NCBI GenBank assembly: GCA_012184525.1
Contig: WOFQ01000013.1
Location: forward strand, 124,001-188,000
Origin: Xenoacremonium recifei
Taxonomy: Eukaryota > Ascomycota > Sordariomycetes > Hypocreales > Nectriaceae
Direction: 5' to 3'
Length of the DNA stretch: 64,000 nucleotides
The translations under genes and the position numbers were made by a program. The stretch's first letter is position 1; each line of letters opens with the position of its first letter. The notes below the pieces were generated by a model that was given only the letters and a program-made list of their open reading frames with translations, had not been told where the DNA came from and ran no database searches. This document shows positions 11,855 to 21,572 of the stretch, piece by piece.

Positions 11855-13996
11855 ATGATGACCGAAAAAAGTCCCGGCACGACTTCAGTTGCACACCGGA
11901 GACGACTTGCCTGTCGCCTCTGCACCCGCCGCAAGGTCAAATGCGACAAGAAGATTCCCTGCCATAATTGCGTGAGAAGGGGAACCCCGGCGGAGTGTGA
12001 ACGTGATGGACCTGAGGAAGCGAACCTACAATTGGACAAAGCCACTGGTGACAACCAGACTAACGATGCTGCAACGCTGAATGCTCTGCGAAACCGCGTC
12101 GCTGAACTCGAAGAGGCTCTTCAACAAGCGAACGCAGAGCGGACAAGCTCGCTTCCAGAACTTACCCCAAGGCCAACGACGGATCAAGGCATTGAGAGCA
12201 GTCCTGCGGTAGCTATACAACCCGCGTTGCCGGGCGAAGATTCCGATGTCCAAGATGCTGTCACTGTACTCGAGTTCTTGGCATGGGGTCGGATGAAGGA
12301 TCCAAACAACTCAATGCTATCACCCAAGGCTCTAAGAGTCTCTGAACACGAGGATATTGTTGACAGCGGGCAAAACGAAGAACTGGATTATGGGTTCACC
12401 TCCGGCATCGATCTCTTCACCTGGTTACAAATACTGTTTCCTTCGCGAAACCAGGTCCTTCAACTGGTTCAATACCACAACGAATGTCTTCTCTGGTTTC
12501 ACGGTTCCTATTTCGCCCCATCCTTCTCGAGTCAGCTTGCCTCTTTCTACTCCGATCATTTAGGAAAGTTTGATTCCCAAGGCGTCGACCTCCAATGGGT
12601 CGCCTTGTTATTTTCTATCATGGCAGGGGCCATGGCTTCAGCGCCGGTGTTTGAGGCTAGAAAATGGGGGTTCAGCGATGGAGAAGCCAGGTTATTGTCG
12701 CAAAAGTGGTACAAAGCAGTCGTTGTATCGTTGAATGCCGCCAATTTCTCTGCACAGCATTCATTGTACTCAGTCCAAGCAATAGCCGTCCTGACACATA
12801 CCGCACACATGTTAGGGCATTCCAACACCCAATCGGTGCTCCTCGCATCTGCAGTCCGTATAGCCCAAAGTCTTGGCCTACACCGATTAGATGCGGATGC
12901 TCGCGGGACAGATATCGAGATCGAAACAGGGCGTCGAGTCTGGCAGGAACTTTGTACCCAAGATTGGTTCGGTACCTCCTTTTCTGAGTCTTACTCTATC
13001 AACCCATTGCACTCGATGTCTCTTCCGCCCAAAAACTGCAACGAGGATATGGCCGTCCTTCCTGAGTCAGAACCGACAATAACTAGCTTCTCCCGTTTTC
13101 TGGCCAAGATTGCTGCTATCATGCCTGCTCTTCAAGACGCCATGGCGCTGGCCAATACTCTATACACTAAGCACTCAGCTGTCCTGACTTACGACAAGAA
13201 GATGCGCTCACTGGCTACCGGTAGACCTGCCTTCCTCGCTAATACGTCTTTCGACGAAAATTGGCCTTGCTACATACAATGGGCACGTCGTGCCATAACA
13301 ATGAGCTCCGCGCACAAAATCATCATGATTCATAGGAAGTTCATCGGCCTTAGCTTTACGAATTCCGCATTTGCCTTCACTCGTCGAACCTGTGTGGCTG
13401 CCGCGAACACAATTATGAAAGAGTTCCTTGCTAGCAGTAGAGATGAGTCTAGTCCGATGCTGTGGACTCATCAGGCATTTGCAGTGGCAGCTTGCATCAT
13501 CGCATGCTTCGATGAACTTCATTCGCCGGAATCTACTTCAAATGAGTACGAGCTCATAGATCAAACGCTTGCGCACCTACAGTTGTGTCGATCTAGAAGT
13601 ATGATCGCCGCTCGAGGGGTCAAGGTGTTAAATGCATTGCAAAAACAGATAACTAACAGGGCCGAGACCCGCAAACGCCCTTCCAATCACTCCAGGGGCA
13701 CATCGCCGAGAAAAAGACATCGAGGATTCGATGCCGCAGAATTTGCTCGATCATTCAGCGATGTAGGAGATGAGAATGCCGCAGATTCAACTATGCCACA
13801 ACTTTTGAGTCCTGTAACACAAGAGAACCACCGCAGTGGAAGGGTGGAGGAAAATCTGGAGGCAGAAGTTAGCGATGAGCTGTTCCCCTTCCAGCCAGAT
13901 ATGAACTGGCTGAATAACATGCCTCTCGGCAATGCACAGGACAGCCAGACACTCGACTACTTGCTCTCATTAGCCAATCAGGGTCTGGGACTATGA
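11855..13996 (+). CDS. Zn(II)2Cys6 transcription factor, candidate regulator of the dioxygenase cluster
   Basis: Nuclear regulator of 713 aa in one uninterrupted frame. The zinc cluster has all six cysteines, C20, C23, C30, C36, C39 and C48 (ACRLCTRRKVKCDKKIPC..). A linker and a short coiled coil follow at about residues 70-92 (RVAELEEALQQAN), then a fungal transcription-factor domain at about 175-560. The C-terminus has a basic patch (TSPRKRHR, about 612-619) that could be a nuclear signal and an acidic, Leu/Asn-rich tail that could activate. The gene sits in the middle of the block of permease, dioxygenase and hydrolase genes. The shared TCGGCCGA palindromes fit a Zn(II)2Cys6 dimer. That this protein binds them is inference. 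Confidence 0.93.
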   Translation: MMTEKSPGTTSVAHRRRLACRLCTRRKVKCDKKIPCHNCVRRGTPAECERDGPEEANLQLDKATGDNQTNDAATLNALRNRVAELEEALQQANAERTSSLPELTPRPTTDQGIESSPAVAIQPALPGEDSDVQDAVTVLEFLAWGRMKDPNNSMLSPKALRVSEHEDIVDSGQNEELDYGFTSGIDLFTWLQILFPSRNQVLQLVQYHNECLLWFHGSYFAPSFSSQLASFYSDHLGKFDSQGVDLQWVALLFSIMAGAMASAPVFEARKWGFSDGEARLLSQKWYKAVVVSLNAANFSAQHSLYSVQAIAVLTHTAHMLGHSNTQSVLLASAVRIAQSLGLHRLDADARGTDIEIETGRRVWQELCTQDWFGTSFSESYSINPLHSMSLPPKNCNEDMAVLPESEPTITSFSRFLAKIAAIMPALQDAMALANTLYTKHSAVLTYDKKMRSLATGRPAFLANTSFDENWPCYIQWARRAITMSSAHKIIMIHRKFIGLSFTNSAFAFTRRTCVAAANTIMKEFLASSRDESSPMLWTHQAFAVAACIIACFDELHSPESTSNEYELIDQTLAHLQLCRSRSMIAARGVKVLNALQKQITNRAETRKRPSNHSRGTSPRKRHRGFDAAEFARSFSDVGDENAADSTMPQLLSPVTQENHRSGRVEENLEAEVSDELFPFQPDMNWLNNMPLGNAQDSQTLDYLLSLANQGLGL

Positions 13997-14207
13997 ATAT
14001 CTAAAACATTGTTGGAATTTTCGTACCGCTTTTTAGAATCTCGGGCGCACTTGATTATGTTCGAAGTCACAAGACTATCGACTCAGATTTATCAGTCTAA
14101 TTTTATTGACCCTAATTTCGATATTGTATCTTTACAACGGTATTTATGATGCCTATCTCACTTCCAACGATCCTTTCCCATGGCTTCATGTTAAGATTAC
14201 TGTACGC

Positions 14208-15576
14208 CTATCCCGACGGATGATCCGAAGCCGCAATGTTGCATTGATGCATGATTCTTGGCCCGTAAGACTCTGGAAACTCGGTCTGTAATCCATTTTT
14301 AGCAAAGATCTCAGGCATCCCAAGGCGCCATCGACTTACAATACTGTGCCACAATGCGCGATTATACCAAAGAACGACATCTTGCTCCTCATGGCGATGG
14401 GCATATATGTTCTCCGGCGAAATTGCCGGTCGCATGATCCTGCCGCTCAATCAGTCAACTAGATCGCGACGCTTGCCTTATCATTGAGTGAGAACAGTAC
14501 CTGTGCATAAAAGCTCTGACCTCCTTCAAGTCGTCCACAATCGTCTCCTCCCCGTCTGGACTGCTCTTAAGATACAGCTTCACTGCACCTTGTCCATGAA
14601 CCTGCAAAGACTTCTCACCAGTCTTAGGATTTGTCCAAACCATAGGGTAGATGCAGATGTTGCTCTCGTCCACCGGTGGGAGCTTCTCTCGAGGGAGTTC
14701 TAGACCTTCGGTCTCTAGAATGTGGCCGAGTCTAGAGCTGTGCGCTGTCGACATCCATTTGAAGGCATGTGGAGCATACTCGATTCGACTGTGAGAAACA
14801 AGCTGCCTGGTCTCTTCGTCAAGAACTTCGAGCGCCCTGGAGCCAGCAACATATGCGGTGGCTCCTGGTGGTATTTTCATCTCGGTGCCCGTTCCATCTT
14901 CCCAGCGGACAGTGACATCTGGACCCTTGGGAGTCCTGACAGCCAACAAACAGCCGACTCTCGGTGGTGGGATATTATATAAAGATCCGTCCCAATGCCA
15001 TTGATAGAACCTGCTGGCTCCTTTGTCACGCTCCTCTTTGGGGATGTGAGGTGGGAGATGAAAGTCATAGTGATCGATGCCTTTGACTTTGAACCCGGGA
15101 GGAAACTGATAGTGATTCTCGGGAACCTCTCCTCGGCCAAGAATATGCACCTGAGGTTGGACTGGGATTGCTGGTCTGTTAGGGATGCCGTAGATGTTGA
15201 CGCCGTTGTGCAATGTCAAGAAGGGATCAGCACCATGTGCAAAACCTCCGCTCGTCTCTTCGGGATCAAAGTTCGCTGTAAGGAGATACTGATTTTGGGG
15301 AAGCAGCATTTCTGGCTGCTCCTTGAAGATCAGGACTTTGTACTTGTGCAAAGCGTTGGATATGAATTCGAAATCGGCATCAGTTAGGTTATTAAGATCA
15401 ATCCCGTAGACTGATGCACCAAAGTCGACTTTGCTTTCTGCCGGATGTTCAACAGGAACAATTCGTCCATTGGTCTTTGTGGCATGCGGGAGAGTAATGT
15501 CTCCTGCTCTAGTAGCGATGAGCCTGGCTTCAACGCCTTCTGGGGCGATGACTTCTGTGAGAGCTTCGACAACCAT
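14208..15576 (-). CDS. TauD-family 2OG dioxygenase, xanthine-hydroxylase (XanA)-like paralog B
   Basis: Predicted soluble Fe(II)/2OG dioxygenase of 417 aa. Exons 14501-15576, 14340-14439 and 14208-14285 sum to 1254 nt, with introns of 61 and 54 nt. Iron ligands are H194 and D196 (QWHWDGSLY) and a distal His in RALWHSI; the 2OG Arg is in YGPRIMHQCN. The C-terminal blocks IMRPAISPEN, DVVLWYNRALWHS and MHQCNIAASDHP closely resemble Aspergillus XanA, which oxidises xanthine to urate using 2OG instead of a molybdenum cofactor. This is the better XanA candidate of the two paralogs, though no substrate is proven. It is divergent from the hydrolase at 15961, and their promoter holds four TCGGCCGA-type sites. 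It converges with the regulator gene, with 211 bp between stops. Confidence 0.92.
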
Positions 15577-15960
15577 CGCGGCGAAAGTTTAGCGTTGCGA
15601 TAGTTTGATCTTGCAGATTCGAGGTTAGGGTCTCGTTCAAACCTCTTTTCTAGATGTATTATTTCTAACGCTAATGCCTACTACTCGATGGACAGGCATC
15701 GGCCGAGGTATTACATTGGAAGGCTGTGGGTCAGAGGAGAGTCCATCGAAAGTCTCCGTCTGATAAGACGGCGTTTTGTGCGTCGGCCGAAGCGATTTGA
15801 GACCGGCCGATCTCCCTCGGCCGAAGTTCATAACCCCAACGTATCTTCTCAGTCTATAGTAAGGTATTGTTAAAACCGGTGTGCTTTTGCGTTGCCCAGC
15901 AGGAGCAAAAAAACGACAGATTTATCCTACGAATCATAGTGTTTGATCACATCTTTGACC
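15577..15960. promoter_or_regulatory. Divergent promoter with four TCGGCCGA-type palindromes
   Basis: Between dioxygenase B and the alpha/beta hydrolase. Exact TCGGCCGA at 15699-15706, 15783-15790 and 15817-15824, plus a 7/8 copy (CCGGCCGA) at 15803-15810. The last three fall within 42 bp, the densest group in the window. Confidence 0.72.
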
Positions 15961-16845
15961 ATGAGCACTGGGCCGATAAGTTACCTGACCCGTCAGGGTA
16001 CCAACATCCACTACATCTCCTCTGGAAAGAATCAAGGCCCTCTTGCTATTTTATTACACGGGCTAGGAGGCTCGAATCAGACCTTCCATAGCCTTGTTCC
16101 ATCGATACCTTCTTCTTACCATATCATCAACGTTGACATCGAGGGCTTTGGAGACACACCTCTCAACCCAAAGAAACCTCTTTCCTTTGAGCGATATGTG
16201 CTCGACATACACGATCTCATCACACATGTCCAAAAACATTCTCCAAGCTTGGAAACAGCGACCAATGCGCCAGCAACCAACGGGCTCGAAACCAGCAGTA
16301 GAAACGAACCTGTTCTTCTCATCGGCCACTCCCTCGGTGGTATTATCAGCCTGCATTATGCTGCCAAGTACCCCGCCGAAGTGACAGGACTTCTTCTCCT
16401 GGGCATAGGCCGTTCGATAAGAGGGATACCACCAGCACAAGAGCGAATGCGCAATCTTGCTGTTACAGCACGAAAGGAGGGAATTATGGCAGTTAGTGAG
16501 ATTGCAGTAAAGACAAATTTCCCTTCTAGTCGCGAAAACGAGATTGCACATGTAGAAGAGGTTCGGGAAGCCGTGCGATCATGCTCAGCAGAGGCATATG
16601 CGGCCACGGCAGAAGTGGTTGCTAGCGACAACCATTATGATCCCGATTACAGTAACATCCGATGTCCAGCTGTTTTTGTAGCTGGCGATGAGGATGTCAT
16701 CAGCCCGCCTCAACGATCCATAGACCTCGCGGGATTAATGGGAAATCGAGCTGAAGTGGTTGTATTAAAGAGTGGCCACCAGATGATCTTGCAAGACCTT
16801 GAAGGAGTGAAAAGTGCACTAGCGAAGTTGATCGAGATGTTATAG
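15961..16845 (+). CDS. Alpha/beta hydrolase (lactonase/esterase type)
   Basis: Soluble hydrolase of about 294 aa, single exon. The fold's elements are visible in order: oxyanion-hole segment LLHGLGGSNQTF, VDIEGFGDT, nucleophile elbow GHSLGG with S124, acidic residue in VAGDEDVISPP, and the catalytic His in KSGHQMI near the C-terminus. The pattern resembles 3-oxoadipate enol-lactonase-type and other small-molecule hydrolases rather than lipases. A Met 18 nt upstream (15943) is in frame; I prefer 15961 because the family usually starts shortly before its first strand. It shares a palindrome-rich promoter with dioxygenase B, so it probably acts on a product of the cluster, for example a lactone, ester or amide. 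No signal peptide. Confidence 0.88.
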   Translation: MSTGPISYLTRQGTNIHYISSGKNQGPLAILLHGLGGSNQTFHSLVPSIPSSYHIINVDIEGFGDTPLNPKKPLSFERYVLDIHDLITHVQKHSPSLETATNAPATNGLETSSRNEPVLLIGHSLGGIISLHYAAKYPAEVTGLLLLGIGRSIRGIPPAQERMRNLAVTARKEGIMAVSEIAVKTNFPSSRENEIAHVEEVREAVRSCSAEAYAATAEVVASDNHYDPDYSNIRCPAVFVAGDEDVISPPQRSIDLAGLMGNRAEVVVLKSGHQMILQDLEGVKSALAKLIEML

Positions 16846-17475
16846 GAGTTGGGGGTTGACGTCAAAACACTTACGTGTAAGACATGATTATTATTGCCGG
16901 GAACTGCCTTAAAGCTCCGGAAGCAGGGGAAATTAAAAAGCGTAGGGGGAGAATATAGATAGCACTGAGACAGAGCTTTCAAGTAGCCATGAAGCTGTTG
17001 ATTCAGATTCAAATCTTTTTAACCGAGTGTAATCTGTGACATACGTATACGTAACTACACCTTTAGCTGGCCAATGATAAAACTCATTTTGATATAGATC
17101 GACATTGTGATGGCGGGTGATGCCTGTGCAGATCGCCTTCCTTGACCTGATGTCAGATTTCACGAAAGCCAATCCCGCTCTTGGTTGCTTGAATCTGCGC
17201 AGGAAAAGCTCCGATTTGATGGCAAAGATCTAAGATGACAAAATGTAACACCATCGCAATAAGCTTACACAAAGTACGACCGGCCGTTCCCTTAGAGAAA
17301 CTTCCGGGGCCTTACTCTGGTTAAGAGATTAAAAATATGTCATTCATTCCTAAGTTCTGGGTGAAATACTTCTAACTGGTTCCATTGCCTTCACTGCCAG
17401 TCTATTCGATTCCCAAAGTTTTAAAGTCTGGATCCTCTTATCTAACAGAATCCAAATCATTCGGCGTGCCGCGCT
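16846..17475. other. Convergent intergenic region
   Basis: About 630 AT-rich bases between the hydrolase and the small secreted protein, which converge. One CGGCCG occurs near 17280 but without the flanking T and A of the cluster palindrome. No gene seen. Confidence 0.55.
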
Positions 17476-17986
17476 TTAGTCGAGGCACTTGTTGGCAGCC
17501 TCGTCGACCAGGTCCTCAACGCTCTTACCATCAGACGACAGGTTGTAGGTGCAAGAGTCCTTGTCCTTGTCGTCGGGAGTGATGACAATCTTGTACGTGC
17601 CGTCAGAGTTGGTGGTGTAGTTGTAGGAGTAGGCATTGTCAGAGCTGTCGCTGTCGCTGTCGCTGTCGTCGCTGCTGTCATCACCATCGTCAGAGGACGA
17701 GGACGAGGACGAAGACGAGGATCCCTTGAGGTTGGAGCCGTCGCTGCGGCCGAAGCACAGGGGCTTGTTGCCACCCAAGAAGGTGCTGACAAGGCACGAA
17801 GCACCATCGAAGATGTCGCTGAAGACGTTGCTGGAAGCCTGGGCAGTTGCCCTCTCCTCATGCTGGTGATATGTTAATAATTCCGTTCAAATTGTGTTAC
17901 TGGTCCAACTCTTGGAAACATACCACAGGAGCGGCAAGGCCGGCACCGGCAAGGAGGACAACAGCAGAGACGAAAGAGGTCTTCAT
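17476..17986 (-). CDS. Small secreted Ser/Asp-rich protein
   Basis: Predicted precursor of 149 aa. Exons 17924-17986 and 17476-17862 (450 nt) are joined across a 61-nt intron. The first exon encodes a clear signal peptide (MKTSFVSAVVLLAGAGLAAP). The mature part has a Cys pair region (DGASCLVSTFLGG.KPLCFG), a low-complexity Ser run followed by Asp/Ser repeats at about residues 75-100, then NAYSYNY and a C-terminal domain with two more Cys (SCTYNLS and NKC near the end), so disulfides are plausible. A TATAAGA box lies about 95 bp upstream of the start. No family recognised; size, secretion and Cys content are effector-like but also fit a wall or metal-binding protein. The intron after the signal peptide is common in such genes. 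Confidence 0.8.
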
Positions 17987-18904
17987 TTTGACTTTTGTTA
18001 TGTCAAGTATTTAGGATAGATGTTGAGTGAGAAATGCAGTGCTTGATGAGTAGCTGCAGACATGAACAACTGAAGCCTTCTTATAGTAGTTGGAACCGTC
18101 AAGCCGGAACCTATTCTGTATAGAAGATGTTCAAGATCGCCGTGTTTCAGATCTCGGCAGCTTTTGTGGTCTAAAGAGGTGGTTTAAGATTGCGGGGATA
18201 AGACAGGAACGCGACCTTCCTTTTCGCCGAGACATTGGGAATTCAAACCCTATCCCCTGGGTTGGAGACCCTATATTCAGGGTCCAAATATGAGGTCAAA
18301 GGTTCAGTTGTCGCTGTATACGGAGAAAGTGCTCCTTCATAACTGTGCCACTCGCAAAGTTTTACTTATCGCGACCTATCTAGTATGGTACGTATTCCAA
18401 GTATAACAAAAATCGGCAGGTCTTGATCTCTAGCAAGACCCATTGTGTACCTATACATACGAAAATGCCGAAAGGGTGACATCGGCTTGGCCACCGAAAA
18501 CAAATTGTTGAGGCGATCCATACATATCTAGTATTTCACTATGACTAGGTATCATCGAAGAGGTGGATTCTTCATTTCAATTTCGAATCAGCGTGCTTTT
18601 GAGCGGACTTGAAAGTCCCCTGCCTCTCTCCTTGGGGCTTTTTGAACCAATAAGATAACTTATGAAGCGCCCAGCCAGGAATGACTTACTCGAGACCTTT
18701 CTAACCAGGTCTCGAAATATGAGCAATGATCGTTCCGTATCAGCGCAACTTTGATCTCCAATCATATCTTCATCAGGAATGTCATCGCCGAAGTGTCTCA
18801 CCCGAACTCCGAGTTGCCGGGACCACCCTCCCCTTTTTTGGACCCTTCCTTCACTTGCCCGCTTCCCCGAGCCGCATTTTTGGCAATTATGGACCCAGGA
18901 ACGC
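17987..18904. other. Intergenic, promoter of the secreted-protein gene
   Basis: About 0.9 kb. It holds the promoter of the small secreted protein (TATA-like box near 18080) and the 3' flank of the MYND gene. Overlapping short frames at 18577-18977 lack any family signature. Confidence 0.5.
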
Positions 18905-19960
18905 TCAAACTGCCTTAACGATGCTCTTGAGCGTCTCAATTGCTCCAGGGGTCTCAGCCCAAGCGGCGTACGAATAGTTGACGATCAAATGAGCCTCTTG
19001 CTTCGAGCCTGGTGAGTACATTGCTGGCCTGGAAGCGAGGGCATCGGCTGGGTTGAATAGCGAGGGCCAAAGGTCCTTGTTGTAAGAGCCGACGGCAACA
19101 TAAAGGGACCCGATCTGGTCCTTTATCGTCTTGATGTGGCTCGCGGTGCCGTTGAGGAGCTCGGGTCGGGCGTCGACGATGCTGCCGACAAGCTGGCCGC
19201 GAACGAGTTCGGTGATCTCCTGAGATGTGGTACTTTGAAGGGACCGAGTGACATTTTGGATTGCTTGTAAGTCGATCAGGACTCGTATCTTGATCAGCAC
19301 CGCAGCTGTCGCATGGCTCAACGAGAGCCACTCCTTGCACCACGCTTTTGGAGGCGGCTCAAGCACATCGGCGCCCTTGACATCCAGGAACGGCAGATCC
19401 ATATTCCCCCAATCGTAGTCTGACTGTTGTCCAGTGGTTGCATACCACTTCACGAAGTCGTAGGCATCCTGGTCCCGGCCCAGCCGAATGAACAGCGGCG
19501 GAACAACATCGCGGACGCCCATGTTGTCGCCGCGACTAAGTCGCAACATGTCCACAAGATGATCAAGGGCACGTTGAACAGCTTCAACCTTTCCACCAGC
19601 AGTGCCGAACTCGCGAAGCAGTCTGTCCACGACCTCGTACCGTGCGCGCATGTATGGGCGTGTCTCGTGAATCCGCCAGAAATGGCCGATCCCTGTCTCA
19701 AAGAGGTTCCACTCGTCTTCGGGCATGTTTCTCAAGGTGTCCTCCTCGCGCTTGAGAGTGTCCCGTGCCTTTTTGACGGCAGAGCATTTCTTCCTGTGGC
19801 CTCCTCGGTCCGATGTCTGGTGGGCTCGTCCACAGTAGTAGACAGCCTGGCAACCAGAACAGAGAAAGCGGCCATCACTTTTATGGCAGACCTCACATTG
19901 GCGGGGTGTTAGGGCCAGGACAGCGGAAGCGGGAGGCATGATCAATTTCGACAAATGCAA
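18905..19960 (-). CDS. MYND-type zinc-finger protein
   Basis: Single-exon protein of 351 aa (or 344 aa from the second Met). The MYND finger is at about residues 22-60 with the full Cys/His set: CEVCHKSDGRFLCSGC, YYCGRAHQ, and GGHRKKC. The rest is alpha-helical with no second domain that I recognise; many fungal proteins pair an N-terminal MYND finger with such a region. MYND fingers mediate protein-protein contacts (PXLXP-type ligands). Function of this protein is unknown. The second Met (MPPASAV) may be the real start because it sits nearer the finger. Confidence 0.87.
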   Translation of the reverse strand: MHLSKLIMPPASAVLALTPRQCEVCHKSDGRFLCSGCQAVYYCGRAHQTSDRGGHRKKCSAVKKARDTLKREEDTLRNMPEDEWNLFETGIGHFWRIHETRPYMRARYEVVDRLLREFGTAGGKVEAVQRALDHLVDMLRLSRGDNMGVRDVVPPLFIRLGRDQDAYDFVKWYATTGQQSDYDWGNMDLPFLDVKGADVLEPPPKAWCKEWLSLSHATAAVLIKIRVLIDLQAIQNVTRSLQSTTSQEITELVRGQLVGSIVDARPELLNGTASHIKTIKDQIGSLYVAVGSYNKDLWPSLFNPADALASRPAMYSPGSKQEAHLIVNYSYAAWAETPGAIETLKSIVKAV

Positions 19961-20903
19961 AGGACAGGATTGCTTTGAATCGATTCTAACCCAAGATGAG
20001 GTTACGAAATTACAAGCAGAGACAGAGTCGGTGAGAGTCTACGCGATCTACCCTGGGATCACGTGGAATGAAGACTCACCGACATTACAGCTACCCTAGA
20101 ACTGAGCTTTGGAGATTCTCAATACTCATTCAACTCAGCATTGCTGCGATCCTGTCAGGCGGTATCTAAAGAAGTTGTTGTTCTCATTGAGAGATCAGTC
20201 ATACATAATTGGTTGCCAAAGACGTGGTAGGAGCGTCAGGATTAAAGGAAGGTTACACGCGGGGGCACAGAGTGAGGCTTAGTTTACAATACAGGCGGAA
20301 TGAGATGCAGATGGAACAAGGCTTGTCTATGCATGTCACTTCTTTAATGGCTATACCTGCTGTTGAAATATATTTTGGCACTCACAGTATAGATACATAA
20401 TAAATAAATCTTGATATAGTAAGGCTAAACACTGCAATTTTCTTCCCAGCTTGTGTCATTTGCGGAGATGCTTCAAAAGTGCAGGCTTACAGGCGAGAAT
20501 CCTCCCGTCCTCCGTTACGCCAGCGGCGGCATTTATTGTGGAGGTACAGCGAAATAGAACCATAGAGGCTTGGCCACATAGGTTCAAAGAATATAGACTT
20601 CCGATGGAGTATGACGTGGCGTCCATGGCGGCTGACTATCAGCTGCGCCTTGTGGTGTGATTCCCTCATCTCACGAAAGACTAGCATAATGAGTTTTTGG
20701 ATGACATTTCAGGCGTCACAGACCCGATAAAATTCGGAAGCAGCCTAATCAGACGGAGAAAAACTGAAATTATGGTTGCAAGCAACTGATTAGAACTCCT
20801 AAGTCATCCACTGTCAAGCCTCCAATGTGCCTAATCCTGTGTACTCAATCTTGTTTCCATAGTCCTCCGAGCCCCCGCATAGCCTTTCTGAGAAGATAAA
20901 TGA
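19961..20903. other. Intergenic, no supported gene
   Basis: About 0.9 kb of moderately AT-rich sequence with only short chance frames. It includes the MYND gene promoter. Confidence 0.5.
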
Positions 20904-21572
20904 TCATATCTGGTTCTTCTGCAACACCTCATTTGGCTTCCGTCTCTGGAAAGCATCATGAAGCGCGAGGCCTGTCTCGCAAAGGTGAATGATGAAGAAG
21001 GGAATGAGGTTGTATTGCCAGCCCCGCATGATTTTTAAATGATTGGAGATGTCGCTCCTAACACTCGCTTTGACCAAGTCGAGGTCAAGAACGGCAGCGA
21101 ACCAGTTTTGTGGTGTCCAGGACTGCAATGGATAGGCCTGACCGCCGAGGCCTGCAGCAACGGCGGGATCGATGCTCTGCCCTTTGTGTTTGTTCGTGAC
21201 AGCGAAGACGTAGATAAGAGCTGCTAGAACGAGAAGAAGGCTGAGCACGTTGACGACAAGCCAGGCGTAGTAGAGCGTGATCACGAGTTTGCCGGCATTG
21301 GATCGAGAGCGGAGCCAGAGAACGAGGAACCCGCCGATGCCGATGAGGATGAAAGCTGTCCCAGAGGCGCCGTTGCTGGTGTGTCCTTGATCGAGAATGA
21401 AGTTCTTGGGTTCTCCGTTGAGATTATGGCTTGCACCATCGAAGGAAAAGGCGAATGTGCCGCTGGCTGTGTTATGAAGCCATCCAACTGTCGCAGATAT
21501 GAAGGATAGCTCGATGATGGAGACGACCATCAACAGCGCTAGAGCGACATAGAGAAAGACACGAGATACCAT
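20904..21572 (-). CDS. Hypothetical four-pass membrane protein
   Basis: Single-exon frame of 222 aa. Four hydrophobic segments are visible at about residues 5-28, 72-90, 97-126 and 185-205, with an extracytoplasmic loop after the first containing the polar, Gly/Asn-rich stretch. The layout resembles MARVEL/claudin-like fungal membrane proteins. The tail is basic and polar (FQRRKPNEVLQKNQ). I do not recognise a named family, and function is unknown. Coding status rests on the length, the clean topology and good codon use. Confidence 0.75.
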   Translation of the reverse strand: MVSRVFLYVALALLMVVSIIELSFISATVGWLHNTASGTFAFSFDGASHNLNGEPKNFILDQGHTSNGASGTAFILIGIGGFLVLWLRSRSNAGKLVITLYYAWLVVNVLSLLLVLAALIYVFAVTNKHKGQSIDPAVAAGLGGQAYPLQSWTPQNWFAAVLDLDLVKASVRSDISNHLKIMRGWQYNLIPFFIIHLCETGLALHDAFQRRKPNEVLQKNQI

